A stretch of 64,000 bases of DNA from Mycobacterium sp. (lineage in GTDB: Bacteria > Actinomycetota > Actinomycetes > Mycobacteriales > Mycobacteriaceae), in assembly GCA_016197405.1 (NCBI GenBank), contig JACPVR010000007.1, positions 62,001-126,000 on the forward strand. The letters run 5' to 3'. Position numbers and translations under genes: made by a program. The notes beneath the pieces were generated by a model. The model had not been told where the DNA came from. It made no database searches and saw only the letters and a program-made list of their open reading frames with translations. Positions 16,649 through 26,405 of the stretch are shown here, piece by piece; position 1 is the first letter of the stretch; each line of letters opens with the position of its first letter.

Positions 16649-17086
16649 ATGTCGAATGCCGAAAGCTCACCATCCGCGGCCGCGCGCAATCCCCGTTCGG
16701 TGGAACTGCGGGTGGCGGCGCTTCTAGAGAACCTCGCCGTGGTGCGCACCGTCATCGGTGCTTTGGCAACCTTTGAGGATCTAGATCTGGATGCCGTCGC
16801 CGATCTCAAGCTCGCGGTCGACGAGGCGTGTACCCGACTCATCAGATCGGCATCCAACGACGCCGCCCTGCTGCTCGTGGTGGATCCGCGCGATCACGAA
16901 CTGGTGGTGAAGGTGTCCACGGTGTCGACGTCGAGTGCCTCCGACGTGCTGACTCCGGGGAGTTTCAGCTGGCACGTGCTGACCTCGCTGACCGACGATG
17001 TCCAGATGTTCAACGACGGCGCCGATATCGATGCCCCGGTGGTAGGCATCGCTCTGACGACGAGACGAGTGAGTCCCGCCCGGTGA
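16649..17086 (+). CDS. rsbW: Anti-sigma factor RsbW (UsfX) for SigF
   Basis: 145 residues with the GHKL-type kinase fold of RsbW/SpoIIAB anti-sigma factors: an N-box-like LKLAVDEACTRLI segment (about 51-63) and a C-terminal SFSWHVLTSLTDDVQ helix. It binds SigF and keeps it inactive until anti-anti-sigma factors release it. A GGGAGG ribosome site sits 7 nt before the ATG. Its stop overlaps the sigF GTG start as GTGA, which couples translation and keeps the two proteins balanced. The G boxes of active kinases are poorly kept, as in the M. tuberculosis protein. Confidence 0.9.
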   Translation: MSNAESSPSAAARNPRSVELRVAALLENLAVVRTVIGALATFEDLDLDAVADLKLAVDEACTRLIRSASNDAALLLVVDPRDHELVVKVSTVSTSSASDVLTPGSFSWHVLTSLTDDVQMFNDGADIDAPVVGIALTTRRVSPAR

Positions 17087-17871
17087 CACCCTCCGCATCC
17101 CGCGGATCGTCCTCGCGATCGAGTAACGAGTACGCCGATGTGCTGGGCATGTTCCAGGAACTGGCCAAGCTCGACGAGGGGTCCGCGCCGTTTCAGCGTC
17201 AGCGCGACAGCATCGTCGAGCGCTGCCTGCCGCTGGCCGACCACATCGCCCGCCGCTTCGACGGACGCGGTGAGGCTCGCGACGATCTGGTCCAGGTGGC
17301 CCGCGTCGGTCTGGTCAATGCCGTCATCCGCTTCGACGTCAATGCCGGATCGGACTTCGTCTCGTTCGCCGTGCCGACCATCATGGGTGAGGTTCGGCGG
17401 CATTTCCGGGACAACAGCTGGTCGGTGAAGGTGCCGCGCCGCCTCAAGGAACTGCACCTGCGGCTCGGTGCGGCGACCTCCGAGCTGTCCCAACGGTTGG
17501 GGCGCGCGCCCACGGCCTCCGAACTGGCCGCCGAACTGGAGATGGATCGCGACGAGGTCGTCGAGGGCCTGGTTGCCGGCAGCTCCTACAACACGCTGTC
17601 GATCGACAGCGGTGGCGGCGGTGACGACGACGCCCCGGCGATCGCCGACACCCTCGGTGACGTCGACATGGCGCTCGATCAGATCGAGAACCGGGAGGCG
17701 CTGCGCCCGCTGCTGGAGTCGCTGCCCGAGCGTGAGCGCACCGTGCTGGTCCTGCGGTTCTTCGAGTCGATGACCCAGACCCAGATCGCCGAGCGGGTCG
17801 GGGTGTCGCAGATGCACGTGTCCCGCCTGCTGGCACGCGCGCTGGCCCGGCTGCGCGACCAGATCGAGTAG
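17083..17871 (+). CDS. sigF: Alternative sigma factor SigF
   Basis: 262 residues, a group 3 (SigB/SigF) sigma factor. Region 2 holds RDDLVQVARVGLVNAVIRFD and FVSFAVPTIMGEVRRHFRD; region 3 spans about 120-170; region 4 has the helix-turn-helix MTQTQIAERVGVSQMHVSRL. The GTG start is set by the 4-nt overlap with rsbW, and the length fits the 261 residues of the M. tuberculosis protein. It directs stationary-phase and cell-envelope stress genes; GTTT-GGGTA promoters occur at 15398 and 16484. Confidence 0.95.
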   Translation: MTPSASRGSSSRSSNEYADVLGMFQELAKLDEGSAPFQRQRDSIVERCLPLADHIARRFDGRGEARDDLVQVARVGLVNAVIRFDVNAGSDFVSFAVPTIMGEVRRHFRDNSWSVKVPRRLKELHLRLGAATSELSQRLGRAPTASELAAELEMDRDEVVEGLVAGSSYNTLSIDSGGGGDDDAPAIADTLGDVDMALDQIENREALRPLLESLPERERTVLVLRFFESMTQTQIAERVGVSQMHVSRLLARALARLRDQIE

Positions 17872-17879
17872 CGGCCCCG

Positions 17880-19046
17880 TCAGCTCGCCGGGGTCAGCGG
17901 ACCGCCGAGGATGTTGCCGACGATCCCGCGAATGACGTTGGTGCCGTCCTCTTTTCGTAGCTCGGCGTACCAGGATTGGGTCGCTTCGGGATCTTTGGCG
18001 TGGGTGACATCGCAGCGCTTACGGGCGCGCAGCACCAGATCGCCGGCCCGCTCGACTCGCGATCGTTGGTAGGCGTCCAGCGCGGCGTGTACGTCATCGG
18101 GGTGATCACGCACCGCCCACTGCAGCGCGATGGCATCCTCCATCGCCGAGCACCCGCCCTGGCCGATATCGGGTGTGGTGTTGTGCGCCGCGTCGCCGAG
18201 AACGGCGACGCGGCCCTTGACCCAGGTGTCGAAGGGGTCGAGGTCGAGAATCTCCACCCGGTTCGTCGTCGCCGGGTCGAGCCGGTCGATCAGGGCGTGC
18301 ACCCCTGGTGCCCAGTCCGCGAAATGCCCGCGCAGCACCTCGCGCGCGCTGCCCTTCTCATACGGCAGGCCCTGCTCTTCGACGACGTCGAAGAAGAAAT
18401 AGAACCGGTTGTCGGCGACCGGCATGACCGAGACCCGCTTGCCGTCCCCGACGTAGGTCGTCCATTCGGTGGCGGGACCGATCGCCTCGTCGACGTCCAC
18501 CAGTCCGTTGAAGTTGACGTACCCGGCGTAGCGTCGCGTCACCGGAGCGCCCAGCACATACTCGCGGGTGATCGAACTCGCGCCGTCGGCACCGATGACC
18601 ATGTCCGCGGTCTCGGTCGTACCGTCGGCGAAGGTCACCGACGCGAAATCCGGACCGTCGCAGACGCTGACCATCTTCATACCGAAGTTGATGTCGTCTA
18701 GACCGTAGGCCTGCATCAGCATCATCTGGAGCTCGGCCCTGGCGATGGGATAGGGCCGTTGGCCGACCTGGTCGATGAGCGGCTGCATCGAGAAGCGGCA
18801 CATCGTCTCACCGCTGTGTGCCTCGAGATAGCTCATGGTCTCGACGATGCCGCCGAGGCGGGCTGTCTGCTCTTCCAGGCCGAGGTAGTTCAGGCATTTC
18901 ACCCCGTTGGACCACACCGAGATGGCGGCGCCCACGGGCTTGTTCTCCGTCACCCGTTCGTAGACCTCGGTCTCGATCCCGATCTGGCGCAGGGCTATTG
19001 CCGCACTCATGCCACCCATACCGGCGCCGATCACGATTACCTTCAC
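17880..19046 (-). CDS. hpxO: FAD-dependent urate hydroxylase (HpxO type)
   Basis: 388 residues, a group A flavin monooxygenase. Motifs are the N-terminal GAGMGG dinucleotide loop (about 7-12), a DG motif in VIGADGASS and the GDAAHNTTPDIGQGG flavin-binding segment. Length and motifs match HpxO, which hydroxylates urate to 5-hydroxyisourate with NADH and O2. The next gene upstream in the operon encodes the hydrolase for that product, 3 bp away. It replaces the cofactor-free uricase found in many bacteria. Starts at a GTG. Confidence 0.9.
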   Translation of the reverse strand: MKVIVIGAGMGGMSAAIALRQIGIETEVYERVTENKPVGAAISVWSNGVKCLNYLGLEEQTARLGGIVETMSYLEAHSGETMCRFSMQPLIDQVGQRPYPIARAELQMMLMQAYGLDDINFGMKMVSVCDGPDFASVTFADGTTETADMVIGADGASSITREYVLGAPVTRRYAGYVNFNGLVDVDEAIGPATEWTTYVGDGKRVSVMPVADNRFYFFFDVVEEQGLPYEKGSAREVLRGHFADWAPGVHALIDRLDPATTNRVEILDLDPFDTWVKGRVAVLGDAAHNTTPDIGQGGCSAMEDAIALQWAVRDHPDDVHAALDAYQRSRVERAGDLVLRARKRCDVTHAKDPEATQSWYAELRKEDGTNVIRGIVGNILGGPLTPAS

Positions 19047-19049
19047 AGC

Positions 19050-19370
19050 TCAGCTCCCTCGGTAGGTCGAGTACGCGTACGGCGACAGCAGCAGGGGGAC
19101 ATGGTGATGCGCCTGCGGATCGGTGATCTCGAACGCGATGACCACTTCGGGATAGAACGCAGGCGTGCCCGTCGCCGCGAAGTACGCCGCCGTGTCGAAG
19201 GTCAGCCGGTAGACCCCGGCGTGCAGATCGTCGCCCAGGGTGGCGATCCGGCCGTCGTCGTCGGTGACCGCACGGGCCAGCACCTCGCCACCGGCGGCGG
19301 TCAGCGTCACCGAGACGGCGGCGGCCGGGATTCCCGACACCGCATCGAGGACATGGGTGGAAAGGCTCAT
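19050..19370 (-). CDS. 5-hydroxyisourate hydrolase (transthyretin-like)
   Basis: 106 residues, the usual size. The N-terminal STHVLD motif with the catalytic histidine, a HHHVPLLLSPY segment and the diagnostic C-terminal YRGS tetrapeptide are all present. It opens 5-hydroxyisourate to OHCU, the second step of urate breakdown. The ATG overlaps the stop of a 19-codon micro-ORF, and the hpxO gene follows after 3 bp. Confidence 0.93.
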   Translation of the reverse strand: MSLSTHVLDAVSGIPAAAVSVTLTAAGGEVLARAVTDDDGRIATLGDDLHAGVYRLTFDTAAYFAATGTPAFYPEVVIAFEITDPQAHHHVPLLLSPYAYSTYRGS

Positions 19371-19426
19371 GCGACCCACTCTGGCATCATCGCCGGTCTC
19401 ATCGCCGGTCTCATCGCCGGTCTCAT
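19367..19426 (-). CDS. Candidate micro-ORF bridging OHCU decarboxylase and HIU hydrolase genes
   Basis: A 19-residue frame, MRPAMRPAMRPAMMPEWVA. Its ATG overlaps the OHCU decarboxylase stop as ATGA, and its own TGA overlaps the hydrolase start as ATGA. It is built on a 12-bp tandem repeat, so it has several possible ATG starts. It could carry ribosomes between the two genes. No direct evidence for a peptide product. Confidence 0.35.
   Translation of the reverse strand: MRPAMRPAMRPAMMPEWVA
19389..19424 (-). repeat. 12-bp tandem repeat, three copies
   Basis: Three perfect copies of GAGACCGGCGAT (minus strand) between the OHCU decarboxylase stop and the hydrolase start. In the decarboxylase frame each copy gives another TGA; in the next frame each gives ATG AGA CCG GCG. 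Confidence 0.9.
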
Positions 19427-19923
19427 TCGCTGGGCTCGCTGAGCAGCCGCTGCAGCCGCAGCCGGTTGATCTTGGCGAGCTCGTTGCGCATCACCCGGCG
19501 TTCGGTCTCCGGGTCGTTGTCGAGGCGCTCGTTGAGGATGGCCAGCAGCTCCTCGGCCGACCGGCCGCTGGCGCACACCAGATACACATAGCCGAACTGA
19601 TCCTCGTAGTCCCGGTTGCGGGCCGCCAGTTCGGCGCGCACCTCATCGCCCGCGGAGGCCACCGCGGCCTGCTCGCGGGCCGAGGACGGATTGTCCGGAC
19701 GCGCCCCGATGCGTGGATGGCCGTCCAGCGCGGCGTCGATCTCGGCATCCGGAAGCTCCGCGAGCACCCGGTCGGCGCGATCCAGCAGCGCGTCGGCGTC
19801 CTCGAACGGACCGCCCGCGAGCACCCGGCGCGCCCAGATCGTCGACGAGCACACCTCGAAGAGCAGATGCATGCGCTGGCGCTCCGAAGCTCGGTTGAAG
19901 CCGTCGAGGCCTATCGCCCTCAC
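19423..19923 (-). CDS. OHCU decarboxylase (stand-alone)
   Basis: 166 residues. It carries the catalytic HPRIG motif (about residues 68-72), the SAREQA motif and the FGYVYLVCASGRSAEE segment of 2-oxo-4-hydroxy-4-carboxy-5-ureidoimidazoline decarboxylases, which finish the conversion of urate to S-allantoin. The start is a GTG overlapping the permease stop as GTGA; a longer open frame upstream would read through the permease tail and is rejected. It stands beside a second, fused copy of the same domain in the upstream gene. Confidence 0.9.
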   Translation of the reverse strand: MRAIGLDGFNRASERQRMHLLFEVCSSTIWARRVLAGGPFEDADALLDRADRVLAELPDAEIDAALDGHPRIGARPDNPSSAREQAAVASAGDEVRAELAARNRDYEDQFGYVYLVCASGRSAEELLAILNERLDNDPETERRVMRNELAKINRLRLQRLLSEPSE

Positions 19924-21824
19924 GCGAGTTCGTTGAGCCGGCTGAATCGGGCGGCGGCAATCGGATTGGCGTCGGCGACCAGGTCGGTGAACCGGTAGTT
20001 CGCGATCTTGGCGACCTCGATGAGCGCGAAGGCCTTCTCGGCGGGTGCCGAGTTGTCCATCCGCGACCAACCGTTCTTGAGCACCCGGTCGAAATGCTCG
20101 GTCTCGCGTGCGCAGATCACCAGCGGGAACCCGAAGTGCTCGCGGTAGGCGCCGGCCAGCTCGACGACGTCGTTGTGGTCTTGTTCATCGAGATTCGACA
20201 GTGCCACATGGTCCACCGCCAGCGCATGCCCGGTCTCGTCCTCGGCGCCCAGATCGTGAAAAGCGTTGAGCAGCTCCAGCTGTTGCTCGGACGAACCGGT
20301 GAGCACCGCGTCCTGGAAAGCCTCCCGCAGCGCCTTGGTATCGGCGAACGGGCGCTGCTCATAGGCCCGCTGCACCGCCCACGGCACGTCCTGCACCACA
20401 TGCCCGAAGACCTCGGTGAAACGCGCCTCGGTCATGGCGTTGACCTCGTCGAGGGTTATCGAACCGCCGCCGGCGACCCGCGGCCCCCGCGAACCGGTAT
20501 GGAAGAACACGATATTGAGCACTATGGCCGCCACCGCGCCGATGCTGATACCGCTGCCGAAGATCAGGTCCAGCCCGGTGGGCATGGCTTTGGCGATATC
20601 GGGATAGGACGTGACCCACAGCGCCAGCGCCAAACTGGTGGTGACGATGATCAGATTGCGGTGGTCGGTGAAATCCACCTTGCCCAGGGTCTGGATGCCG
20701 ACCACGGCCACGGTGGCGAACAAGGTCAGCGCCGCGCCGCCCAGCACCGGGTTCGGGATGGAGGCGACGATGGCCGCCACCTTCGGCAGGAACCCCAGCA
20801 CGATCATGATCACGCCGGCGGCGGCCACCACCCAGCGGCTCTTGACGCCGGTGAGGCGCACCAGGCCGACGTTCTCCGAGAATGCCGTGTAGGGGAACGA
20901 GTTGAAGATGCCGCCGATCGTGGTGGCCACGCCGTCGGCGCGCAGGACATTGCCGATATCGGAGGCCTTGACCCGTTTACCGACGATCTCGCCGGTGGCG
21001 ATCGTCGAACCGGTCGACTCCACCGCGGTGATCAACAGCACGATGATCATGGTCAGACAGGCGACGAAGTCGAATTTCGGCATACCGAACAGGAACGGCG
21101 GGGTGAATCCGAATGCCGCGGCCTGGCCCACCTTGTCGAAGTTCATATCGCCCAGCGCGAAGGCCACGGCGCAGCCGATGACCAGGCCGAGCAGGACCGC
21201 GATGGTGGCCAGGAAACCGCGGAACAGGCGCTGGATCGCGACGATGACCGCGATGGTGCCCAACGCGTAGAGGAACCAGCGGATGTTGGTCGGGTCGGCC
21301 TCATGGGTGTGCGGATTGGTGACGGCGTCCATCGCACCGACGGGCACCAGGCACAACCCGATGATGGTGATCAAGGTGCCGGTGACCACGGGCGGGAAGA
21401 AGCGCAACAGCTTGATGAAGATCGGTGCGATCGCGAATATGAAGATGCCGGCGACGATCACCGCGCCGTAGACGTAGAGCATGCTGGCCGAACCGCCGCC
21501 GTTGGCCAGGCCGATGGCGATGATCGGTGACACACCGGCGAACGTCACGCCCTGCAGCAGCGGTAGCCGCACGCCGATCTTCCAGAAACCGGCGGCCTGG
21601 ATGATCGAGGCGATACCGCAGGTGAACAGGTCCGCGGTGATCAGCTTGACCAGTTCGTCGGGCGACAGGCCCACCGCGCCGGCGATGATGATCGGCACCA
21701 GCACGGCACCGGCGTAGAACGCGACCACGTGCTGGAAGCCGTAGAGGGCGAGTTTGGGAACCGGCAGCACCTCGTCGACAGGGTGCTGACGCTTGACCGA
21801 TTGGCTCTTGACCGGGGCGACCAT
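19920..21824 (-). CDS. Xanthine/urate permease (NCS2/NAT) fused to an OHCU decarboxylase-like domain
   Basis: 634 residues. Residues about 25-450 form a NAT-family nucleobase transporter with 12 or more membrane helices, including the LPLLQGVTFAGVSPI and AVESTGSTIATGEIVG signature regions. Residues about 460-625 are a soluble domain like OHCU decarboxylase (FHDLGAED, ALSNLDEQDHNDVVELAG, FGFPLVICARE). The histidine is kept but the HP of the usual motif reads HD. First gene of the urate operon, GTGA-coupled to the free decarboxylase. It should import xanthine or urate and may channel the ring into breakdown. The ATG at 21824 is preferred; an in-frame upstream ATG (21860) would overlap the divergent gene. 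Confidence 0.87.
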   Translation of the reverse strand: MVAPVKSQSVKRQHPVDEVLPVPKLALYGFQHVVAFYAGAVLVPIIIAGAVGLSPDELVKLITADLFTCGIASIIQAAGFWKIGVRLPLLQGVTFAGVSPIIAIGLANGGGSASMLYVYGAVIVAGIFIFAIAPIFIKLLRFFPPVVTGTLITIIGLCLVPVGAMDAVTNPHTHEADPTNIRWFLYALGTIAVIVAIQRLFRGFLATIAVLLGLVIGCAVAFALGDMNFDKVGQAAAFGFTPPFLFGMPKFDFVACLTMIIVLLITAVESTGSTIATGEIVGKRVKASDIGNVLRADGVATTIGGIFNSFPYTAFSENVGLVRLTGVKSRWVVAAAGVIMIVLGFLPKVAAIVASIPNPVLGGAALTLFATVAVVGIQTLGKVDFTDHRNLIIVTTSLALALWVTSYPDIAKAMPTGLDLIFGSGISIGAVAAIVLNIVFFHTGSRGPRVAGGGSITLDEVNAMTEARFTEVFGHVVQDVPWAVQRAYEQRPFADTKALREAFQDAVLTGSSEQQLELLNAFHDLGAEDETGHALAVDHVALSNLDEQDHNDVVELAGAYREHFGFPLVICARETEHFDRVLKNGWSRMDNSAPAEKAFALIEVAKIANYRFTDLVADANPIAAARFSRLNELA

Positions 21825-21858
21825 GGTTCCAAGAATCGACCAGGTTGACAATGTTCGC

Positions 21859-22431
21859 ATGTCGAAAGGTGACGGGCCGGCGCCGGCCGCTGTCGGGGTG
21901 CTACTGGCGGCGGGCGCGGGCAGCCGCTACGGCATGCCGAAAGTTCTTGCCGAACAAGGAAACTGGCTTGCGAACGCGGTGCGGGTGCTGGCCGGGGGCG
22001 GCTGCGGTGAGGCCATCGTGGTGTTGGGCGCCGCCGATGTCGCGGTGCCGGCCCCCGCCCGCGCCGTCATCGCGCGGGATTGGGCCGACGGATTGAGCGC
22101 CTCGGTGCGCACCGGACTGACCGCGGCCCGCGCAGGTGGGGCCGACTACGCGGTCCTGCATCTCGTCGACATCCCCGATGTCGGCGCCGACGTGGTGGCC
22201 CGGGTGCTGGCCGCGGCGATCGGGACGCCGTCCGGTATCGCCCGGGCGAGTTTCGCCGGGCGGCCCGGTCATCCGGTCGTCATCGCGCGCCGGTATTGGC
22301 CGGCTCTGACGGCCACCCTGCGCGGCGATCGCGGCGCCGGTGAATTTCTGCGTGCCCGCGACGATGTCACCGTCGTGGAATGCGCGGACCTGGCCTCAGG
22401 TGCCGATGTGGACGAGCCGGGTGCGACCTAG
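21859..22431 (+). CDS. MocA/MobA-like nucleotidyltransferase
   Basis: 190 residues. The N-terminal LLAAGAGSRYGMPK loop is the NTP-binding signature of MobA/MocA-like transferases, followed by LHLVDIPDVG and the GRPGHPVVI motif typical of molybdenum cofactor cytidylyltransferases. Such enzymes convert Mo-pterin to the dinucleotide form needed by molybdenum hydroxylases, so it may serve the enzyme at 11.1-14.6 kb. It is divergent from the permease by 34 bp. Cytidylyl versus guanylyl use is not settled here. Confidence 0.78.
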   Translation: MSKGDGPAPAAVGVLLAAGAGSRYGMPKVLAEQGNWLANAVRVLAGGGCGEAIVVLGAADVAVPAPARAVIARDWADGLSASVRTGLTAARAGGADYAVLHLVDIPDVGADVVARVLAAAIGTPSGIARASFAGRPGHPVVIARRYWPALTATLRGDRGAGEFLRARDDVTVVECADLASGADVDEPGAT

Positions 22432-22793
22432 CTGCACTTCTCGTTGGGGCGCCGGACGTAGAGGGTGATTCCCTTGGCCTTCGCCGAGATCGTCTTACCC
22501 GCTCCGGGTGACTGGTAGCAGACGTACCAGTTCGACGTGTTGTAGATGACCTGCGCCGGACCCGTGACGTTGGTGTAGACCACCGGCAGGTTCGCGCTGC
22601 GGGTTCCGGAGATCGCGTCGGAGACCGCCCCGATGGCACCCGAGAGCACCGTGCCCTTCAAGGGTCCCGGCATGACGGCGGCCTTGGACGAAGTCGGAGC
22701 GGCATCGTCGGCAAGCGCCGGACCCGCCATCCCGATCGCGGCCGTGACCAGCAACGTGGTCACACCCACACTGGCGGTGACACTCTTCTTCAT
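22428..22793 (-). CDS. Small secreted protein with a PASTA-like segment
   Basis: 121 residues. A clear signal peptide (hydrophobic 8-25, ALADDA cleavage region) is followed by a mature domain with a cysteine pair (YVCYQSP and NEKCS). The stretch from VYTNVTG through VCYQSPGAG to ITLYV has the spacing of a PASTA-like repeat, a fold that binds peptidoglycan, but the match is weak. AGGGGTT ribosome site. It converges with the MocA-like gene by 4 nt. Function unknown. Confidence 0.7.
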   Translation of the reverse strand: MKKSVTASVGVTTLLVTAAIGMAGPALADDAAPTSSKAAVMPGPLKGTVLSGAIGAVSDAISGTRSANLPVVYTNVTGPAQVIYNTSNWYVCYQSPGAGKTISAKAKGITLYVRRPNEKCS

Positions 22794-22942
22794 ACCTGAA
22801 CCCCTCTGCCCGACTGACGTCGTTGAACCTACTACCTGCACAGGGGAAATCGCGGTGAATATGCCGGAACGTTACCGACCGGTGTCTGTGCGAAGCGTCC
22901 GCGGGCGGTCACCGGCGAGCGAACCGCATTGACGGGGTCAGC

Positions 22943-23935
22943 TCAGACCGGCGACAGCAGTCCCAACGCCGCCACGGCGTCACGCTCGGCACGCAGTTCG
23001 GCGACCGATGCCTCGATCCGGGCCCGGGAGAACTCGTTGATGTCCAGATTTTCGACGATCTGCCACTGCCCGCCGACCGAACGGCACGGGAACGAGCACA
23101 CCAGTCCCTCGTCGACGCCGTAGACGCCGGGGGAGGGCAGCGCCACCGAGGTCCAGTCCCCGTCCGGGGTGCCGTGCACCCAGTCGTCGATGTGGTCGAT
23201 GGCACCGTTGGCCGCCGACGCCGCCGAGCTGGCACCCCGTGCCTCGATGATCGCGGTTCCGCGGCGGGCCACCGTGGGGATGAAGTCGTCGGTCAGCCAG
23301 GCGGTGTCGGCGGCATAGTCGGCACCCGAGCGGCCGCCGACCCTCGCGTGGAAGATGTCCGGGTACTGCGTCGGCGAATGGTTGCCCCAGATCGTCATCC
23401 GGGATATCTCGGTGACCGGCAGCGCGGCATGCCGGGCCAGCGCGGCCACGGCGCGATTGTGGTCGAGCCGGGTCAGCGCGGTGAACCGGTCGGCCGGGAT
23501 GTCGGGGGCATGGGCGGCGGCCACCATGGCGTTGGTGTTGGCGGGGTTACCCACCACCACGACGCGCACATCGGCACCGGCGCCGGCGCCCAGCGCTTTG
23601 CCCGCGGTGGCGAAGATCTGTGCGTTGGCGGTCAGCAGGTCGGCACGTTCCATGCCCTTGGTGCGCGGTTTCGCGCCGATCAGCAGTGCCACGTCCACAC
23701 CGTCGAACGCCCGCACCGGGTTGTCGTAGATCTCGGTGCCGGCCAGCAGCGGAAAAGCCCCGTCGTCGAGCTCCATGACCACGCCTTCTGCGGCGCGCAC
23801 CGCGGCGGGCAGTTCCAGCAGTCGCAGCGTGACCGGGGTGTCGTGGCCCAGCATCGCGCCCGCCGCGATCCGGAACAGGGCCGCATAGCCGATCTGGCCG
23901 GCGGCGCCGGTCACGGTGACGATCTTGGTGCTCAC
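22943..23935 (-). CDS. mdh: Malate dehydrogenase
   Basis: 330 residues of the cytosolic-type group. It shows the NAD loop [12 protein letters not shown], the substrate arginine in [18 protein letters not shown], the LTRLDHNRA aspartate and the catalytic histidine in [11 protein letters not shown]. It interconverts malate and oxaloacetate in the TCA cycle. The GTG start overlaps the upstream gene as GTGA. In M. tuberculosis mdh is elsewhere, so this is either a relocated or a second copy; the window cannot tell which. Confidence 0.92.
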   Translation of the reverse strand: MSTKIVTVTGAAGQIGYAALFRIAAGAMLGHDTPVTLRLLELPAAVRAAEGVVMELDDGAFPLLAGTEIYDNPVRAFDGVDVALLIGAKPRTKGMERADLLTANAQIFATAGKALGAGAGADVRVVVVGNPANTNAMVAAAHAPDIPADRFTALTRLDHNRAVAALARHAALPVTEISRMTIWGNHSPTQYPDIFHARVGGRSGADYAADTAWLTDDFIPTVARRGTAIIEARGASSAASAANGAIDHIDDWVHGTPDGDWTSVALPSPGVYGVDEGLVCSFPCRSVGGQWQIVENLDINEFSRARIEASVAELRAERDAVAALGLLSPV

Positions 23936-24264
23936 GTGTGCACCTGAAGCCCGAGCACCTGCGCGGCGTAGCGACGCACGGTGTCCTCCGACATCGCGGC
24001 GGCGTCCTCATGGCCGGGCCGGGCCCGACTGTGCATATAACCCGACGCGGGGTCCAGGGTGATCTCGGCCAGCAGTTCACCGGTGGTGGGTTCGCACACC
24101 GCCCAGGTGTACCGGGTCTCGTCGGCCCAGCCGTCCTCGGCGTCGTCGATGTAGTCGAGATCGGTCTCGCCGAGGTCTGCCAGGGCAGGCCTGTCGTCGA
24201 CGCGATCGTCGTAGCGCAACCCGCGCAGATACCACGTTCCGTTGTTGATCTCGACGGGATCCAT
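23932..24264 (-). CDS. Small conserved protein, possibly GNAT-related
   Basis: 110 residues. The pattern [17 protein letters not shown] followed by [19 protein letters not shown] resembles the first strands of a GNAT acetyltransferase, but the acetyl-CoA loop (Q/RxxGxG/A) is missing and the protein is shorter than usual, so it is either a divergent or a truncated member. It is translationally coupled to mdh (GTGA overlap). No function can be assigned. Confidence 0.55.
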   Translation of the reverse strand: MDPVEINNGTWYLRGLRYDDRVDDRPALADLGETDLDYIDDAEDGWADETRYTWAVCEPTTGELLAEITLDPASGYMHSRARPGHEDAAAMSEDTVRRYAAQVLGLQVHT

Positions 24265-24347
24265 ACCGTCAAGCGTCTCATGTCGGTTGGGGCGCCCGGC
24301 GAGGAGCATCGGCACGCCGAGATCGACGAAATGTCAGCTTGCACTCG

Positions 24348-24385
24348 CACTTTCCCGCCCAAACGCACGTTTGGGCGGGAAAGTG
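24348..24385 (-). terminator. Hairpin terminator after accA3
   Basis: A perfect 17-bp stem (CACTTTCCCGCCCAAAC and its complement) with a GCAC loop, 6 nt past the accA3 stop. There is no T run, as usual for mycobacterial terminators. Confidence 0.8.
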
Positions 24386-24390
24386 GGGGG

Positions 24391-26202
<1,812 letters not shown>

Positions 26203-26231
26203 CTACTTGGCTTCTGAGCGGCAGCGCCGCC

Positions 26232-26263
26232 AGACATGTCTAAGAATCTGTTTTAAGAATGTA
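26232..26263 (-). promoter_or_regulatory. accA3 promoter region with palindrome and direct repeats
   Basis: An AT-rich patch upstream of accA3. A perfect palindrome AGACATGTCT lies at 26232-26241, two copies of ATTCTTA (minus strand) at 26241-26247 and 26254-26260, and a TANNNT -10 candidate (TACATT) at 26258-26263. No clear -35. The palindrome sits just downstream of the -10, where a repressor could act. Confidence 0.4.
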
Positions 26264-26353
26264 TCGGGGGAAGTTTAAGCGCCGCCACTCCACGGTCGGC
26301 GAGGCGGTGCCCTTACCCATCGGTAACTTTTTTCGTGTCAGGGCCCCACGACG

Positions 26354-26391
26354 ACGAACCGCCCGTCCGCGGCGGCGGACGGGCGGTTCGT
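26354..26391 (-). terminator. Hairpin terminator after the phosphodiesterase-fold gene
   Basis: A 17-bp perfect stem (ACGAACCGCCCGTCCGC and complement) with a GGCG loop, 14 nt past the stop codon at 26406. Confidence 0.8.
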
Positions 26392-26405
26392 GACGACGGG
26401 GCGAC

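Noticed and set aside
20094..21530. Long plus-strand open frame opposite the permease
   Set aside because: Composition (His, Asp, Arg, Gln-rich) and lack of any motif mark it as an antisense shadow of a GC-rich gene.
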